A stretch of 64,000 nucleotides of DNA from Pontederia crassipes (Eukaryota; Streptophyta; Magnoliopsida; Commelinales; Pontederiaceae). Position numbers and translations under genes: made by a program. The notes under the pieces were generated by a model. The model searched no databases, was not told the DNA's origin, and worked only from the letters and a program-made list of their open reading frames with translations. This document shows, in pieces, positions 47,750 to 60,009 of this stretch; positions within the stretch are counted from its first letter, which is position 1; each line of letters begins with the position of its first letter. The stretch covers positions 1,059,001-1,123,000 of the forward strand of contig CM060191.1 of assembly GCA_030549335.1 (NCBI GenBank), in the 5' to 3' direction.

Positions 47750-50225
47750 TTTTATGAATATTTGGAATAAAAAAAAAGGTTGTTAAAGATCACAAGATTT
47801 TGTGATAGATCTTACAAAGATCGCAACATGTGCTGAATAATAGAGATGCCTAAAAATGGAAATTTAAAAATAAAATGGCAACTTATTGTTGTTTGCAATA
47901 GGAGTGAAAAAAGTTCGGGAAGAATCGGATTTGGCTTAAAAAATATTCATCTTTTATTTTTTGGATCTTAAATTCTAAAAATCATCTTAAAAATAATTTC
48001 TAAAAATAAAAATACCCTCTGGCGACCCAAGCCTACTTTTATATATTTATATTTAAAAAAATATATAATAAGTTAAAATTAACATAAAAATATTTAATTT
48101 TATATTAAGTATAAAATATACTACTAAAATTTTAAGATTACCGAATTAAAGTTCGAAAATGTAATGAAAAAATATGAAATTATATAAAAAAATTATCATA
48201 TTTATAATAAAAGAATGATAACTTATGAATTAATTATATAAATAAAAAATTAGCTCTTATGATTTTTTTCGGGAGGGACGCTAATTTTAATGAATGAATT
48301 TTAATTTATTAAAAAGTACCTTAAATTATATTTCGACTCCTAATTTTTTTCGGGTTGAATAGACTTTTTGGGGATTGACGAAATTTTATTACAACCCTAA
48401 TTTGGGACCTTTGTTAGCCTTTTTAACGTTGAGTTAGTGTAAATTGCTATTAAGCACATGAACCACAATAGTGTTACTCTTATCATAAGATTTTTTTTTA
48501 TGTATGGCATTGTTTATTGTTTATCAACAAAAGTTATCAACTCATGCGATACATACCACTTCAACCATACTTGGAAAAAAGTTGCATGTTCAAAGAAAGA
48601 AAATTCCACTTTTGATCAATTTGGGCCCTTATTTTTTTTTGTCATATAAAAATTGATTCAATCAAAATTCTAGTACAAATGGGTTAGGGACGAACTTCAA
48701 TTTTCAAATTTGATCAGGTGACCCATGACCAAATGTCTTTTTTCTATTTAACTTATTTAGTTTTAATTTAAAGTTTTAAACTACTCTTAAATTAAAATAT
48801 ACTTTATGTTTATGACGAATATTGGAAATGTCAGTAAAAAGATTACCTTCTTTCTTTAAAAAATTACGATCAATATAAAATATTGTAAAGAAAAACAAGA
48901 AAAAAAACTTTTTCAAAAGAAAAAATTAAGAACAAACTCATATTGAAAGAATTTGTGAGGCTTTTCTGATATATCAACACAAATATATAGGAGTCAGGTG
49001 ACATTATTTTAGTATTTTTATCAGAAAAAAATTGTTTATCCCAATATATTATTATTCGAATTTCACTACTTTATTTTTACTATGTGATTGCCCCGTTTTT
49101 TTTCCTTTGATTAGATAATTTTTCACATAAATTTTGTATCTCATTTGTCTATTATTATTTTCTTTCATATTGTGCTTAGTTTATATTATTTAATTCACAC
49201 AAAAAGATTAAATTCCCAACAAAAATGTCATCGGAACGGCTTCTCCATTAGCCCATTAATAATACAAATTATTTAAATATGATTAATTTTTACTTATATA
49301 GTGTATACGAGGCGGCATAAATTAGTAAGCCTAGAGAAAAATATAATTACTAATAAAATATAAATGATTTGCTCGTTGTTAATTTTTATTTTTTATACTA
49401 TTAATGGAAAAACTAAAGTGGACAAATAATGAAAAAGATAAAACATACAAAAGTAGTGTAAAATTTAACAGTAAGAAACTAAATCATGTCTTACTGTAAG
49501 AATAATATAAATTAAAAAGAATAAGATTCACGGAAAGGAAAATAAAAAAAATGTCAAATGCAGAAATTGAATTAATTAGTTTTAAAAAATTGATACACTT
49601 GCCCGGCCTCATCCATTGTCGAACCTTAACAAGTAGAACAGAATTAAAATTGAAACAAACGTCTAAAGATTTGAATTATGAATAGCATTTTTTTAGAAGA
49701 GAAATGATGATGAGTAGAATGTATAGAACTATAAAGAAATGTATTATAGCCAAATCATTCAGGCACTTATCAAGCTTGTTAGCTCTATCTTTACGCAACA
49801 TGTATTTGAAGATTTGCCACATCGACTAGTGATCTGACGAAAAAGTGATCGCAATGATAGTACCATATGTCCTAGGTACTCGCTGTAAAGAACGCATGAA
49901 GTATATAGTGCTCACCGCGCATTTTTATTACAAAATAAAATAAGTTCTAGATAAAAAAACGATTAAAGTTGGACAATTGGTAACATTATTACAAATATCA
50001 TAAAAAAATTAAAATATATGATATACGGTGGTGCGAATTATTACAGTAATAATATAATATATTATTATATACAATTAAATATCAACAGCTATGTCACATT
50101 ATTATTTAATCATAATGTATTCTTTATTAATAACTTAAATACCTTAAATAAGTTATTTATTATTTAATTATTAACAAGTCATATTTCATTTAAATTAACT
50201 TAAATATATTTCGTTGTCCATGTCG
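47750..50225. other. AT-rich intergenic DNA
   Basis: No gene, RNA or structured repeat was recognised between the ENTH gene and DPH6. Strongly AT-rich throughout. Confidence 0.55.
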
Positions 50226-50275
50226 TCGGAGTGGTAGGATATATTTTGGGTTTGGCCGTTTGGGTAAAACCCTAC

Positions 50276-50306
50276 CGAGAGAGAGAGATAGAGAGAGAGA
50301 GAGAGA
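50276..50306 (+). repeat. (GA)n tract in the DPH6 leader
   Basis: An imperfect (GA)n run lies just before the start codon at 50312. It may be part of the leader or bind GAGA factors. Confidence 0.85.
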
Positions 50307-50311
50307 CCGAG

Positions 50312-53300
50312 ATGAAGGTGGTGGCGCTCGTGAGCGGCGGTAAGGACAGCTGCTACGCCATGATGCGCTGCATCGACTACGGTCACGAGGTCCGGCGCCC
50401 ATCCCCATCCGATTTCGTCTAGTAGCAGCTTTCTTTTTTTTTTCCTTTGTTTACGAAATTTAGGATCAAAGTTTTGGCTTTTATTACCTTTGATTCGTCT
50501 TGGTGGCTGTGGTTTCCGGTTCTTGCTTCGTCGCAGATCGTGGCCTTGGCGAACTTGATGCCGCTCGATGATTCCGTCGATGAGCTCGACAGCTACATGT
50601 ACCAAACTGTAAGATTTTTTGGAATCCCTTTTCTCTTCTTTCTTCTTTTTTCCCTCAAGTCAAGTTATGATATTTGATAAAAAAATTCTGTTAATAATCT
50701 GCAAGTGCATGATTTGCTGTACAACATACCGAGTTGATACATATCTGGATTTGTCTCTAGCCATTCCTTAGACCAGAACCTTGTGCTCCAAACAGAATTC
50801 TGATGTTGACCACTTCAACCTTTTGAATGGATTTTATAACAAATTTGATAAATTTCTATTATTAATTCTCTGGATTGAACTCCTAATTGTCCAAGTTCCA
50901 TTGAAGTGGAGGAATTCAAATACGAGTATAAAAATACTTAGTTGTGTGATAGAGACTTTCCATGAAATTTGAAAATAAAATTTTATGCTTTGTTACATAA
51001 TTTTTAGTTTACTCCATTTTACTTCGTTTTCTTTTTTCTCTAGAGATAATTTCATTATACCTTTTATTTTTGGACAATGCCTTTGTCATATCAGGTAGGT
51101 CACCAGATTGTTACCAGTTATGCAGAATGTATGGGGTTACCCCTATTTCGGAGGAGAATTCGGGGATCCACAAAGTAATTCTACATTACTTTTCTTTATT
51201 TGTGCTTCTTACTGTTTAATGAAGTTCTTCCTTTTAGTTACTTTTCTTGTTCATTGAAAACGTACAAATTTTGCCTCCTTTTATCTTCATGTCCATTTTT
51301 TTTTTGAGTTCTTCATGTCCAAATGCTTCTTAATTCTTAGTATTATTTTTTCTGTATAGAATTTCTTGGATTCATAACCCTTTCATCTTTCATTTTTCTC
51401 TCGGAATCACGTCATTTTATTCCGAGGAAGTTTAGTGTTCCATCGTATATCTTTAAGCATATAGCGTAAACTATTTGCCGAAGAAAAAAAATCATTGATG
51501 AAGGAAGAAGTCAATGATCTATGAGATATAGAATAGTCAATTATTTAAGTTTTCCTGCTTCACTGATATTATTTCTTCCCACAAGATGTTTGACATTTTC
51601 TCCCAAAAAAAGGTGTTTGACATTTGAATTCTTGGTCTAGTAATATCGATTAATTTTGTACCATTGTGTGTAGGCATCAAGCTCTCGGTTACAATGCTAC
51701 TCAAGGAGACGAAGTTGAGGATATGTATGCGCTTTTAAATGAAGTAAAAAGACAAATTCCCTCTGTCATGGCTGTCTCTTCAGGTGCTATTGCATCTGAT
51801 TACCAACGACTGCGTGTAGAGAGTGTTTGTTCAAGATTAGGCCTTATTTCTCTAGCTTATCTATGGAAACAAGATCAAACATTCCTCCTCGAAGAAATGG
51901 TAATATATGAGCTTGTTTATTCAGTAATCTTGACTCCTTTTACCAATGAGTTTTCATGTTTCTGATTTTGAACAGATACGGAGAGGCATTATAGCTATCA
52001 TCATTAAGGTACCAAGTGGTGACTAGTATCTTGCAACTTTTCTCTTTGATATCTTTCATTTAATTAAAGTGTATTCCTGTTCCCTGTAGAATTTAACTTC
52101 TTCCTTATCTAATATCCATTCCTGTTAAGAGAATCTAATATCCATTTGTTAAAAGAAAATGTTTTGTTTTGTTAACCGCTCAAATGAAATCATAGTAAGC
52201 TTCACAACATTACTTTGGTTGATAACTTGATTATGTCTTTCCCTAAAAGTCATTTTGCACAGTCAATTCTTTCGTTTTCACTTTGTCAACTCTAGTAGTC
52301 ATCCTTTTTCTCTTAAAAAAATAGTTTGCCAAAATGGTTGTTTTTTCTCATTCAAGAAAAAATGTCATGTGGGGATATGGTTGGATGCACGGAGTTCCAA
52401 TGTATTGGCTTGTGGGAGCCTCACGCCCGCTCATCCACTATTAAAGATACAAGTATTACTATAGTATGAAGAAATATTCTACAATATTTTTCCTGGCATG
52501 TAAAAGGAAAGAAGAATGAAAAGTGGTATTAATTACAAAAATCTATTAATGGATTTGCTCATATGTTATAAGCTTTTCTTTCCATCTCCTAATACTTTGA
52601 TGTAGGAGATACAACAACAACAACAAAGCCTTATCCCACTAGGTGGGGTCGGCTACATGGATCATACGACGCCATATTCGTTGATTCATGTTCATGAGAT
52701 TCGACAGGGTTTTACGCTGGCTGTCGGGGCCTAACACAACCCTCCTCCTTTATCCGGGCTTGGGACCGGCTATAAAACATAGGCGGAGTTATAAGATATA
52801 AGATATGAGATATAAGATATAAGATATATTTTATTAGTTATTATTGTTATCTTTATTTTTTTAAATTACTTAGATTCTGTCAGTTAGCGTTCTTATTTAT
52901 TATTATTTTATCTTTTTAGATTTTAATTAGTTTAGATTTGATTGTAAAATGCCGTTTCAAAAAAAAAAAATGCCTATAAATAGGCCTGAACTCTTTTGTT
53001 ATTGGTAGTTCAATTATTATCCAAAGTTTTGTTTCTTGGTGGATTCCGAGTTTATCAAGCTATTGATGGTGTTTTGAACCATCAATCTCTTTCAGAATTC
53101 AACCCAAAGTTGTAATCTCCTTCACTTTGTGATTTCCCGCGGTGTCATACTTAGATAAATTTTTTCCTTGAACTTGAATGGAACATACAAGGCATTTCTT
53201 TTTGTGCTTAGCTTTTTTTTCTGTATGATCTGCAGGTCGCAGCAATAGGATTGAACCCGACTAAGCATCTAGGAAAAGAGCTTGCAGATCTACATGATTA

Positions 53301-56300
53301 TTTGCTCCAACTGAAAGAGTATGTCAGGGTACATCAACTAAGAAAAATTCTTTCTTCACATACACACACACGTGCACATGCACAAAGAAACTTCTTTCTC
53401 AAAACCAAAGTTTTAGTACAATGTTGATTCCTGTCCAAACTAAGTATTCATACTTTCCTTTGTCAAAAAGAACATACTTAGAAATCTGTCTAATGTACCA
53501 ACCAAAGTCTTTCTGTGAGTGCTCTGGCACGATGGGTGCCAGATGTTTGTTGGAGATAGGTTTTGAAACTTAACCTTGATGGCTTCTTTCCCTCAAAAAA
53601 ATTTGATGGCATCTAAAACTATGAGAAGATTTATATTCAACTTTTGAGAAAATTGTCCAAAAAAAACTAATGTGTACAAGAAGTGTTTAGATAGGACCAA
53701 TCAGTTCTCAGTTTGTTTCAGTTTAAATGAGATTGAACTGGATAGTTAGTTTTTGTTTCTTGTTTTTTGTTTCAGTTTAAATGAGATTGAACTGGATAGT
53801 TACTTTTTGTTTCTTGCTTTCTCCTTCATTCATATGATGCGACAAAACAAAGTAAAGAGCTCTTGGATCATATAGGTTCGTTCCTGGTTCTATTATCAGA
53901 CAGGCTCTTACAAAAAAAAAATGTAAAAAGCAGAATAAAGAAACAGTACCAGAAAAGATATTTTCATTGACCATTTGGCTCCTTGGGCAGTATCCTATCT
54001 CATTTTCTTGCCCCTTCTAAAAACATGCGAAGCATTTTCTTGTTTCATCACCGAATTACGGCACATAGGCTCTCAAAAAAAAAAAAAAAATTACGGCACA
54101 TAGGCAAAATTTCCCCTCTACTTTTTCTAAAAGAGTTCATAGGCCAGACCACCTCATACGAACTGACTAGTTTCCAGTTTGATTGGTATCCTAGTATTTA
54201 AAGTCTTGATTGGAATCTTGGTTCAAGTTGTTGATCTAGTTAAGTTATTATTATGGATCAATTATTCTGTTCTTGAGACAAAACAGTTTTACATCAGTCT
54301 TGTTTTAAAATTACATTTGACTTTGCTCCTTCTAAACTCTTAAAGTCAAGAAAACTTCAAATTTTGAAATGAAAGAAAACTTCAAGTTTTAGCTCTGTAA
54401 AGTACAATTTGTAGAGATAGCTAAGAGAATTTGGAGAAATTATACAATATTAAATGTAGCTTTGTCTTCCTCAAAACAAAAGAGTTTTGTGATAAAAGAT
54501 AAGAATCAAGCATTAATCAGTTGTTGCAAATCCATTACATTTGCAGCATCCAAATATTGTTCTTGAGATGAACATCCATCAGGTTACTTATTGTAGTTGG
54601 TCTATTCTACTGCTTAATCTATTTGGGAGAAGATCACTTCTAATTTTCTCCATGATAAATATCTTCTGCATAATTTATTTGGAAGAACACTTTTAATGTT
54701 TGCCATGATAAATATCTTCCTGATATTGGTTTTGTATTCTACAATCTGGTGAGATGTAGAATTCTGTAATTACTATCGTTTTAGGAAAAACTGAATGCCT
54801 AGTTGGGCAGGCATTGTTGTGCTGATTAGCTTGACGTGCTTTCCTGTAATATCTACAAATTTCTCTCCTCAGGATTTATGGAATAAATGTCTGTGGTGAA
54901 GGAGGAGAATATGAGACACTTACTCTTGACTGCCCTATATTTAAAGTAAGTCCATAAGTGATGCTTTTTCTTTTTGGTAGTAAGGTGTTTTTATCACCCT
55001 TGTGATTGGCATGGATCTTATGAGCTATTCATAGTTAGCTTACAGTTAGTGCATTATCCATTCAAAAAACATTGAAAGAAAGGTGGGAATTTTTTTTGGC
55101 ATAAATATATTCTTTGTTTTCAGAACCCCTACCTACCAATTGTACAGAAGCTCCTGTATTTTTTGAGGTCCCTCTAGGCATTGTGGTATGGTGGACTCTT
55201 CCAGAAGTGACTGTTTAAAAAATCTTGAGTTCCTGCTTTTAAAGTTCCATCTCATGTTAACGCATACCTGAGCTTGCATTTTATTCTGACATTTGAAACT
55301 TCCAGAATGCTAGGATTTTACTTGACGAATTTCAAGTGATACTTCACTCTCCAGATAATATTGCACCAGTTGGTGTACTTCATCCTGTGGATTTTCACAT
55401 CGAACATAAAAATGAGTTTCTATCTTCCAGCAATTGTGGCTCTGATATCAATAATGAGGGATCAAAGTACATATTTGAAGTTGAAGACGACTATATATCA
55501 AATAACATTGCTGACAGCCAAAACATGAATTTGGCATGTACTGTTGAAATAGCCAAGAAACTAAGAATATCGGTATCAAAAGGGAGAAGTGATTTTTTCT
55601 CAATCAATTGTTGGATTGATGGTACTCCAAAAACTGTAGGTGTGGTGCTTCAATCTTAACACTTTACAACATATATGCAAGCCTAGTTACTTATCACTTG
55701 TACTTCACGGTCTTTTTTCGACCATTCAGTGATGCAAAATTATGTCGGCAGGTCTTCAGGAGGATCTTACAGCTATTCTTAGTAAAATTGAGCTTCAACT
55801 CATTGAAAATGGATTTGATTGGGCAAATGTTCTTTATGTACACTTATATATTTCAAACATGAAGGATTTCGCGTTGGCAAATGAAGTATATGTGAGTTTT
55901 ATCACACAAAAGAAATGCTACATGGGTGTGCCTTCTAGGAGTACCATTGAACTTCCATTGCTCGAAGCTGGCCTGGGTCATGCATATGTTGAGGTTCTAG
56001 TGGCCAATGACAACAGTAGACGAGTTCTTCATGTACAGAGTGTTTCATGCTGGGCCCCTAGTTGCATTGGCCCATACAGTCAGGTAAAACTGTTTTTTGT
56101 TATATTCTCTAACCCAGTATACATGAAGTCTGGTGCATTAGATATCAGTTGTTTGAAATCTTTATACCTTATTTAGTCTTTTACTGTTAATTTTGTTAAT
56201 GTCATATCTTAAATGTACAGGTGATACCTTTTGCTATTTCAATTGCAAAATCTATTTGGTCAACCCATTTTTGCTATTTAGGTCGAAGTCATTGACTTAG

Positions 56301-59300
56301 GCCATGTTGGATAATTCTGAATTCATTTCATTTGTGTGGACTTAATGAAGACAGTCCTGATTTAACCATTATTGTCTTCATTGAAATTAATAAAATTCAA
56401 ACTTGGTATAAAACCTAAGCTAGGTGTGGTTGGGTTAAAGTTGAGACAACAATAAAAACCTTCTATATTTGTTGCTTATTTTTGCAAGGATTAGTATTCC
56501 ATGGTGGTCTAATCAATTAAAGATCAACCTCTGAATGTCTGGAAGCAGCAGAAAAAAAGGTTTAGGTGACCATTGTTGAGGATCTTGAGATCATTATTTT
56601 AATTGATGATCAAATTCTGTTATGATGATAGTCCTCTAGCAGGATTTGCAGATGTTAGCCTCTGAGCAGCATTTCTCTCCTTTTACCTGTCTTTGTATAG
56701 TTTCAGGCTCTTGCATGTAGTAAAGGTTTCTTTATGTCTCTCTCTAAAGAAAGGTTTCTTAATGTAGTTTTATGCTCTCACATCTTGTAAAGGCTTCTCA
56801 TATTTAGGGACTTCACTTCAAATGCTATGAGTACTTCTGGTTTGATTTGACATGGGAAATCACAAACAAATATTGCAATTGTTACCACTTTACTTGCTTA
56901 TTCTCTTGTCACAATATGTCTAACGTAGTTAGTTCTTACGTTCCCTTTCCTCTTTTATCATTTTATCTTGTAGCTTGTACTTGGCTTTTTGTATTCTTTG
57001 ATTCCTTGTTGAAGTCATTCATGGATCTTACTTTTCTGCTATATGTGCTACATACAGCTAAGGTGATCCCATAAAAAAGTGAAACCTTTTTATTTCATTG
57101 CTCCTAGAGGCAGAGGTTGACCAAGAAATATCCAATAGATACTTTAATTTTCCTCATTTTCTTTGGAGAGTAGTATAAACCCTTGATATGGCTTATTGTT
57201 AGCAAGGTATGATTCATATGGTCTGTCACAAAGAGGTTGAGCTAATTGCATGTTGATGTTCTCATAATATCAGCCACAACTAGAGTAAAATTTTTTTATG
57301 TATGGTTTTTCAAGTTTTCTCACTTTACCAACAGTCATCAAACTTTAATTTGTGATTAAATAAATAGTCATCGAAAATTTAAAATTTTGCACATACAATG
57401 ATCTTGATTTGCTACTGCTAGTCTCCAGTTGATGCACCTACATGGATGGATTTTGTTCTCTGCCACGGGAGCCCTCATTATTCAAAAAATTTCTCTCTAT
57501 AAAATATAAAATATTAAAAATCTTTAAAAATAGAAAAAAGGGAGCAGCAGGGGGTCTACCCCCTTGCCAGCAATGATGGGGTCACCACCCCCCTCACTGT
57601 GGAGGAGGGGCCCTCACCCCTCTTCTTGCTCATCTGAGGAGAGGCCCCCTCTTCCTTGCTCCTGTAGAGGAGTGAGGAGGGGAGTGGTTGGCGAGGGGAT
57701 ATCTGCTTCCCCTCCCCTTCTTTCCTTCGGCTAAGGGGAGAGTAGGGAGTGGCGGGCTCCTCATTGCCGACAAGGGGGCGAAGAGAGAAATCCATCCATG
57801 TAGGTGCATTAACCAGGAAACCGGCACTAACAGGTCAAGGTGACCGCATGTACAATTTAAAAGTTGGATGACTATAATTATAAAGTTGAATAACCATATA
57901 TGATAAACTTACAACTATTAAGAAGTTTTTGCATTTATCTAAAAGTAGTATGTTCCTCAAATACATAACCCATTAAGCATATTCTTCACTGGCAGAAACT
58001 TCGATGGCTCGCATGCTTATATGACTGCGTAATTATCTTGCCATCATGATATTCAATGGTTATATTGAGTATTCCTTTTGTGGGCTGACATGTGTTTCTT
58101 TCTGTTACAGGCTACTTTGCATAAAGAAGTTCTTTATATGGCTGGACAATTGGGTCTTGATCCTCCAACGATGATGCTTCATACTGGAGATGCAGCCATG
58201 GAAATGGAGCAGGCCCTACTAAATTGTGAAGCAGTGGCTAATTGTTTCAAAACCTCCCTTGCTTCTGCTACAGTTTTGGTTGTTTACTCTTCTGCTTCTC
58301 TTATGGCCCATGAGAGGTCCGGAGTTCAGCAACAATTGGAAGTATTTATTGGAAGATGCTCTGACAAACAGAATCTAAGTGGAGCATCTAATCCAATGTC
58401 CCTATATATTCTTGTGCCTGCTCTTCCCAAAGGGTACGATCTTCTATTTTGTATCAGGTTTATGAAAACAAAAGTTCTCAATTAACTAATTCAATATCTC
58501 TTCAAATTGTTGTAACTGTAACTTTAAAAGTCAACACACTACAATATTCTCTTATCTCTGATGATCGTTTTGACAAAATATTTTACCTGTTAATGCAGTC
58601 ACAAGTTAGCCACTATAGTGGTTGTTACCAATACCTCAAAGTATTTAAAAAAAAAAAAACAGTGTCCATGTCGAGAAATGATGATATGATTTTATATACC
58701 TGACAAGCTAAGACAATCCATTTAAAACCAAAATAGAGATTATTTTGTGATGATCCTCTACACAATAATGTTATAGTGTTGTTACAGTAGGGTGACAAGT
58801 TTCTTGTGACAGATTTTTTCATGCAAGTGCGTGGTGAACACAAAGCGAATTATCCTTTCGTCTTTCATGTGACACTTGATATTTTAATCTTAAATTTGTT
58901 GGTTTGTTCTCAAAAAAAAATTTGTTGGTTTGTCTCAAAAGAAGACAAGATACACATGGAAAATTATGCATTTTCATGTTTCTTACATATTAGACATGTT
59001 TGTTGCAGTGCTCTTGTGGAAGTAAAACCTGTTATCCATATTCCGGAGAATGGGGTCACTGAAGCTGAATACAGATGCCAACAATTATCTGACAGAACAG
59101 ACCATTTAGCTTTACCCTATATGGAATGGCATGATTCTTGCTATGAGATTTACATTGCCAGAAACAAGATGTGTTTGGCTTTAGTTTCTGTCACAGAGGA
59201 TCTGGCATTAAAGATTTGTAACACAACAAAAGAACATCTCAGCCCTAAGAATCACATGAAGGATGTGGCTAAGTTTTGTTTTTATATTCTTGATAAAATC

Positions 59301-60005
59301 CTTCTGGAAAATGGTTTCATCTGGGAAGATATAAAGGTAAGCTTCTCATAAAAAAGTGAACTGTTCTGCTCTAGATGTCTTATCTATTTCTATAGTTACA
59401 TGGCATGAGTTAGTTCTTTTAAGGGAAAAAAGGATTGTTAATCATCCAAGCCTTTGAACAAAATTTAGTCCAGGCATGGAGTTACAAATATTGCAGGATC
59501 AAAATAAAAAAAAAAAACTAAGTATACCAACCAAATGGCAGTTTGTTGCTTAACAAAATATATTCTACGAGGAAGTTTAATCTCACATGTTTTCTAGTAT
59601 TCGTTGTCCTTTTCGTACTGCTCTATGAGAACATTTAGTTAATATGACTTGAATTTGTTTCGATAAATCTATTTGTGGAACTTTAATTATTCATGTTATA
59701 AGAAAATGTGTTACTGTTGCATTGTCTTTTTTTTCTTTGCATTATTGCTCTTCTACGAGCTAATAATCATGTCTAATCTTGGAAAAATTTCCCCATTTCA
59801 GCACTTGAAGTTCTATTATACAACAAAGTTGTGTCTTGCAGCAGAATTTCTGGAACAGATCTTTCTTGAAAAATTTACTGATCTAATTCAGGCGAATAGA
59901 AGTATCGGTACGCTGAATTTTAGCCTTATACCTGTTTTAGCCTCCGGTAGATCTGCGTCCATGGATGACATCATCACCTGTGAGCTTTTTGGTTCAAAAC
60001 TCTGA
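50312..60005 (+). CDS. DPH6: diphthine-ammonia ligase with two C-terminal RidA-like domains
   Basis: Catalyses the last, ATP- and ammonium-dependent step of diphthamide synthesis on elongation factor 2 in the cytosol. Exons: 50312-50389, 50537-50608, 51095-51174, 51674-51899, 51976-52008, 53236-53318, 54873-54945, 55306-55639, 55752-56083, 58111-58433, 59009-59336, 59802-60005; 2166 nt, 721 aa, all phases consistent. The N-terminal ATP-pyrophosphatase P-loop is S8-GGKD-S13. The family signature CGEGGEYETLTLDCP starts at C198. Two RidA/YjgF-like domains follow (about 310-440 and 440-560), for example GFDWANVLYVHLYISNMKDF and IGPYSQATLHKEVLYMAGQL, then a less conserved C-terminal part. This is the normal layout of the fungal and plant enzyme. 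Exon 1 ends at a weak donor (GAG|GTCCGG). Exon 5 codes only 11 residues. Intron 5 carries SINE-like copy 5 and intron 9 a long-TIR element. Confidence 0.95.
52611..52790 (-). mobile_element. TTG-tailed SINE-like element, copy 5 (short form)
   Basis: Antisense copy in DPH6 intron 5: ACAACAACAACAACAAAGCC to AAACATAGGCGGAGTT. It is followed directly by an ATAAGAT(A) tandem tract (52791-52828). No clean target duplication was seen. Confidence 0.85.
53719..53818. repeat. 54-bp tandem duplication in DPH6 intron 6
   Basis: CAGTTTAAATGAGATTGAAC begins at 53719 and again at 53773. The two units are almost identical, so the duplication is recent. Confidence 0.9.
57310..57905. mobile_element. non-autonomous transposon with long inverted ends and GC-rich core, in DPH6 intron 9
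   Basis: The inner arms GATGCACCTACATGGATGGA (57433-57452) and its reverse complement (57789-57808) are near-perfect inverted repeats. Further out, GTCATCAAACTTTAAT and AGTCATCGAAAATTTAAAAT on the left mirror the reverse complement of 57840-57900 (GGTTATTCAACTTTATAATT, AGTCATCCAACTTTTAAATT). The core (57545-57790) is rich in CCCCCTT/GGGGAGG. The design is like the element at 11.4-12.1 kb. Exact ends and target duplication were not resolved. Confidence 0.6.
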
Positions 60006-60009
60006 AAAT

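Noticed and set aside
50195..50605. 136-codon minus-strand frame over DPH6 exons 1 and 2
   Set aside because: Antisense to confirmed coding exons and a (GA)n tract; no family resemblance.
55306..55635. DPH6 exon 8 ending at ACT|GTAGGT
   Set aside because: That donor leaves phase 0 and forces the wrong frame in exon 9. The donor four bases later (GTAG|GTGTGG) gives TVGLQEDL and a continuous protein.
57556..57827. Minus-strand frames rich in Gly, Glu, Arg and Pro at 57.6-57.8 kb
   Set aside because: They read through the C/G-tract core of the long-TIR element in DPH6 intron 9 and have no recognisable domain.
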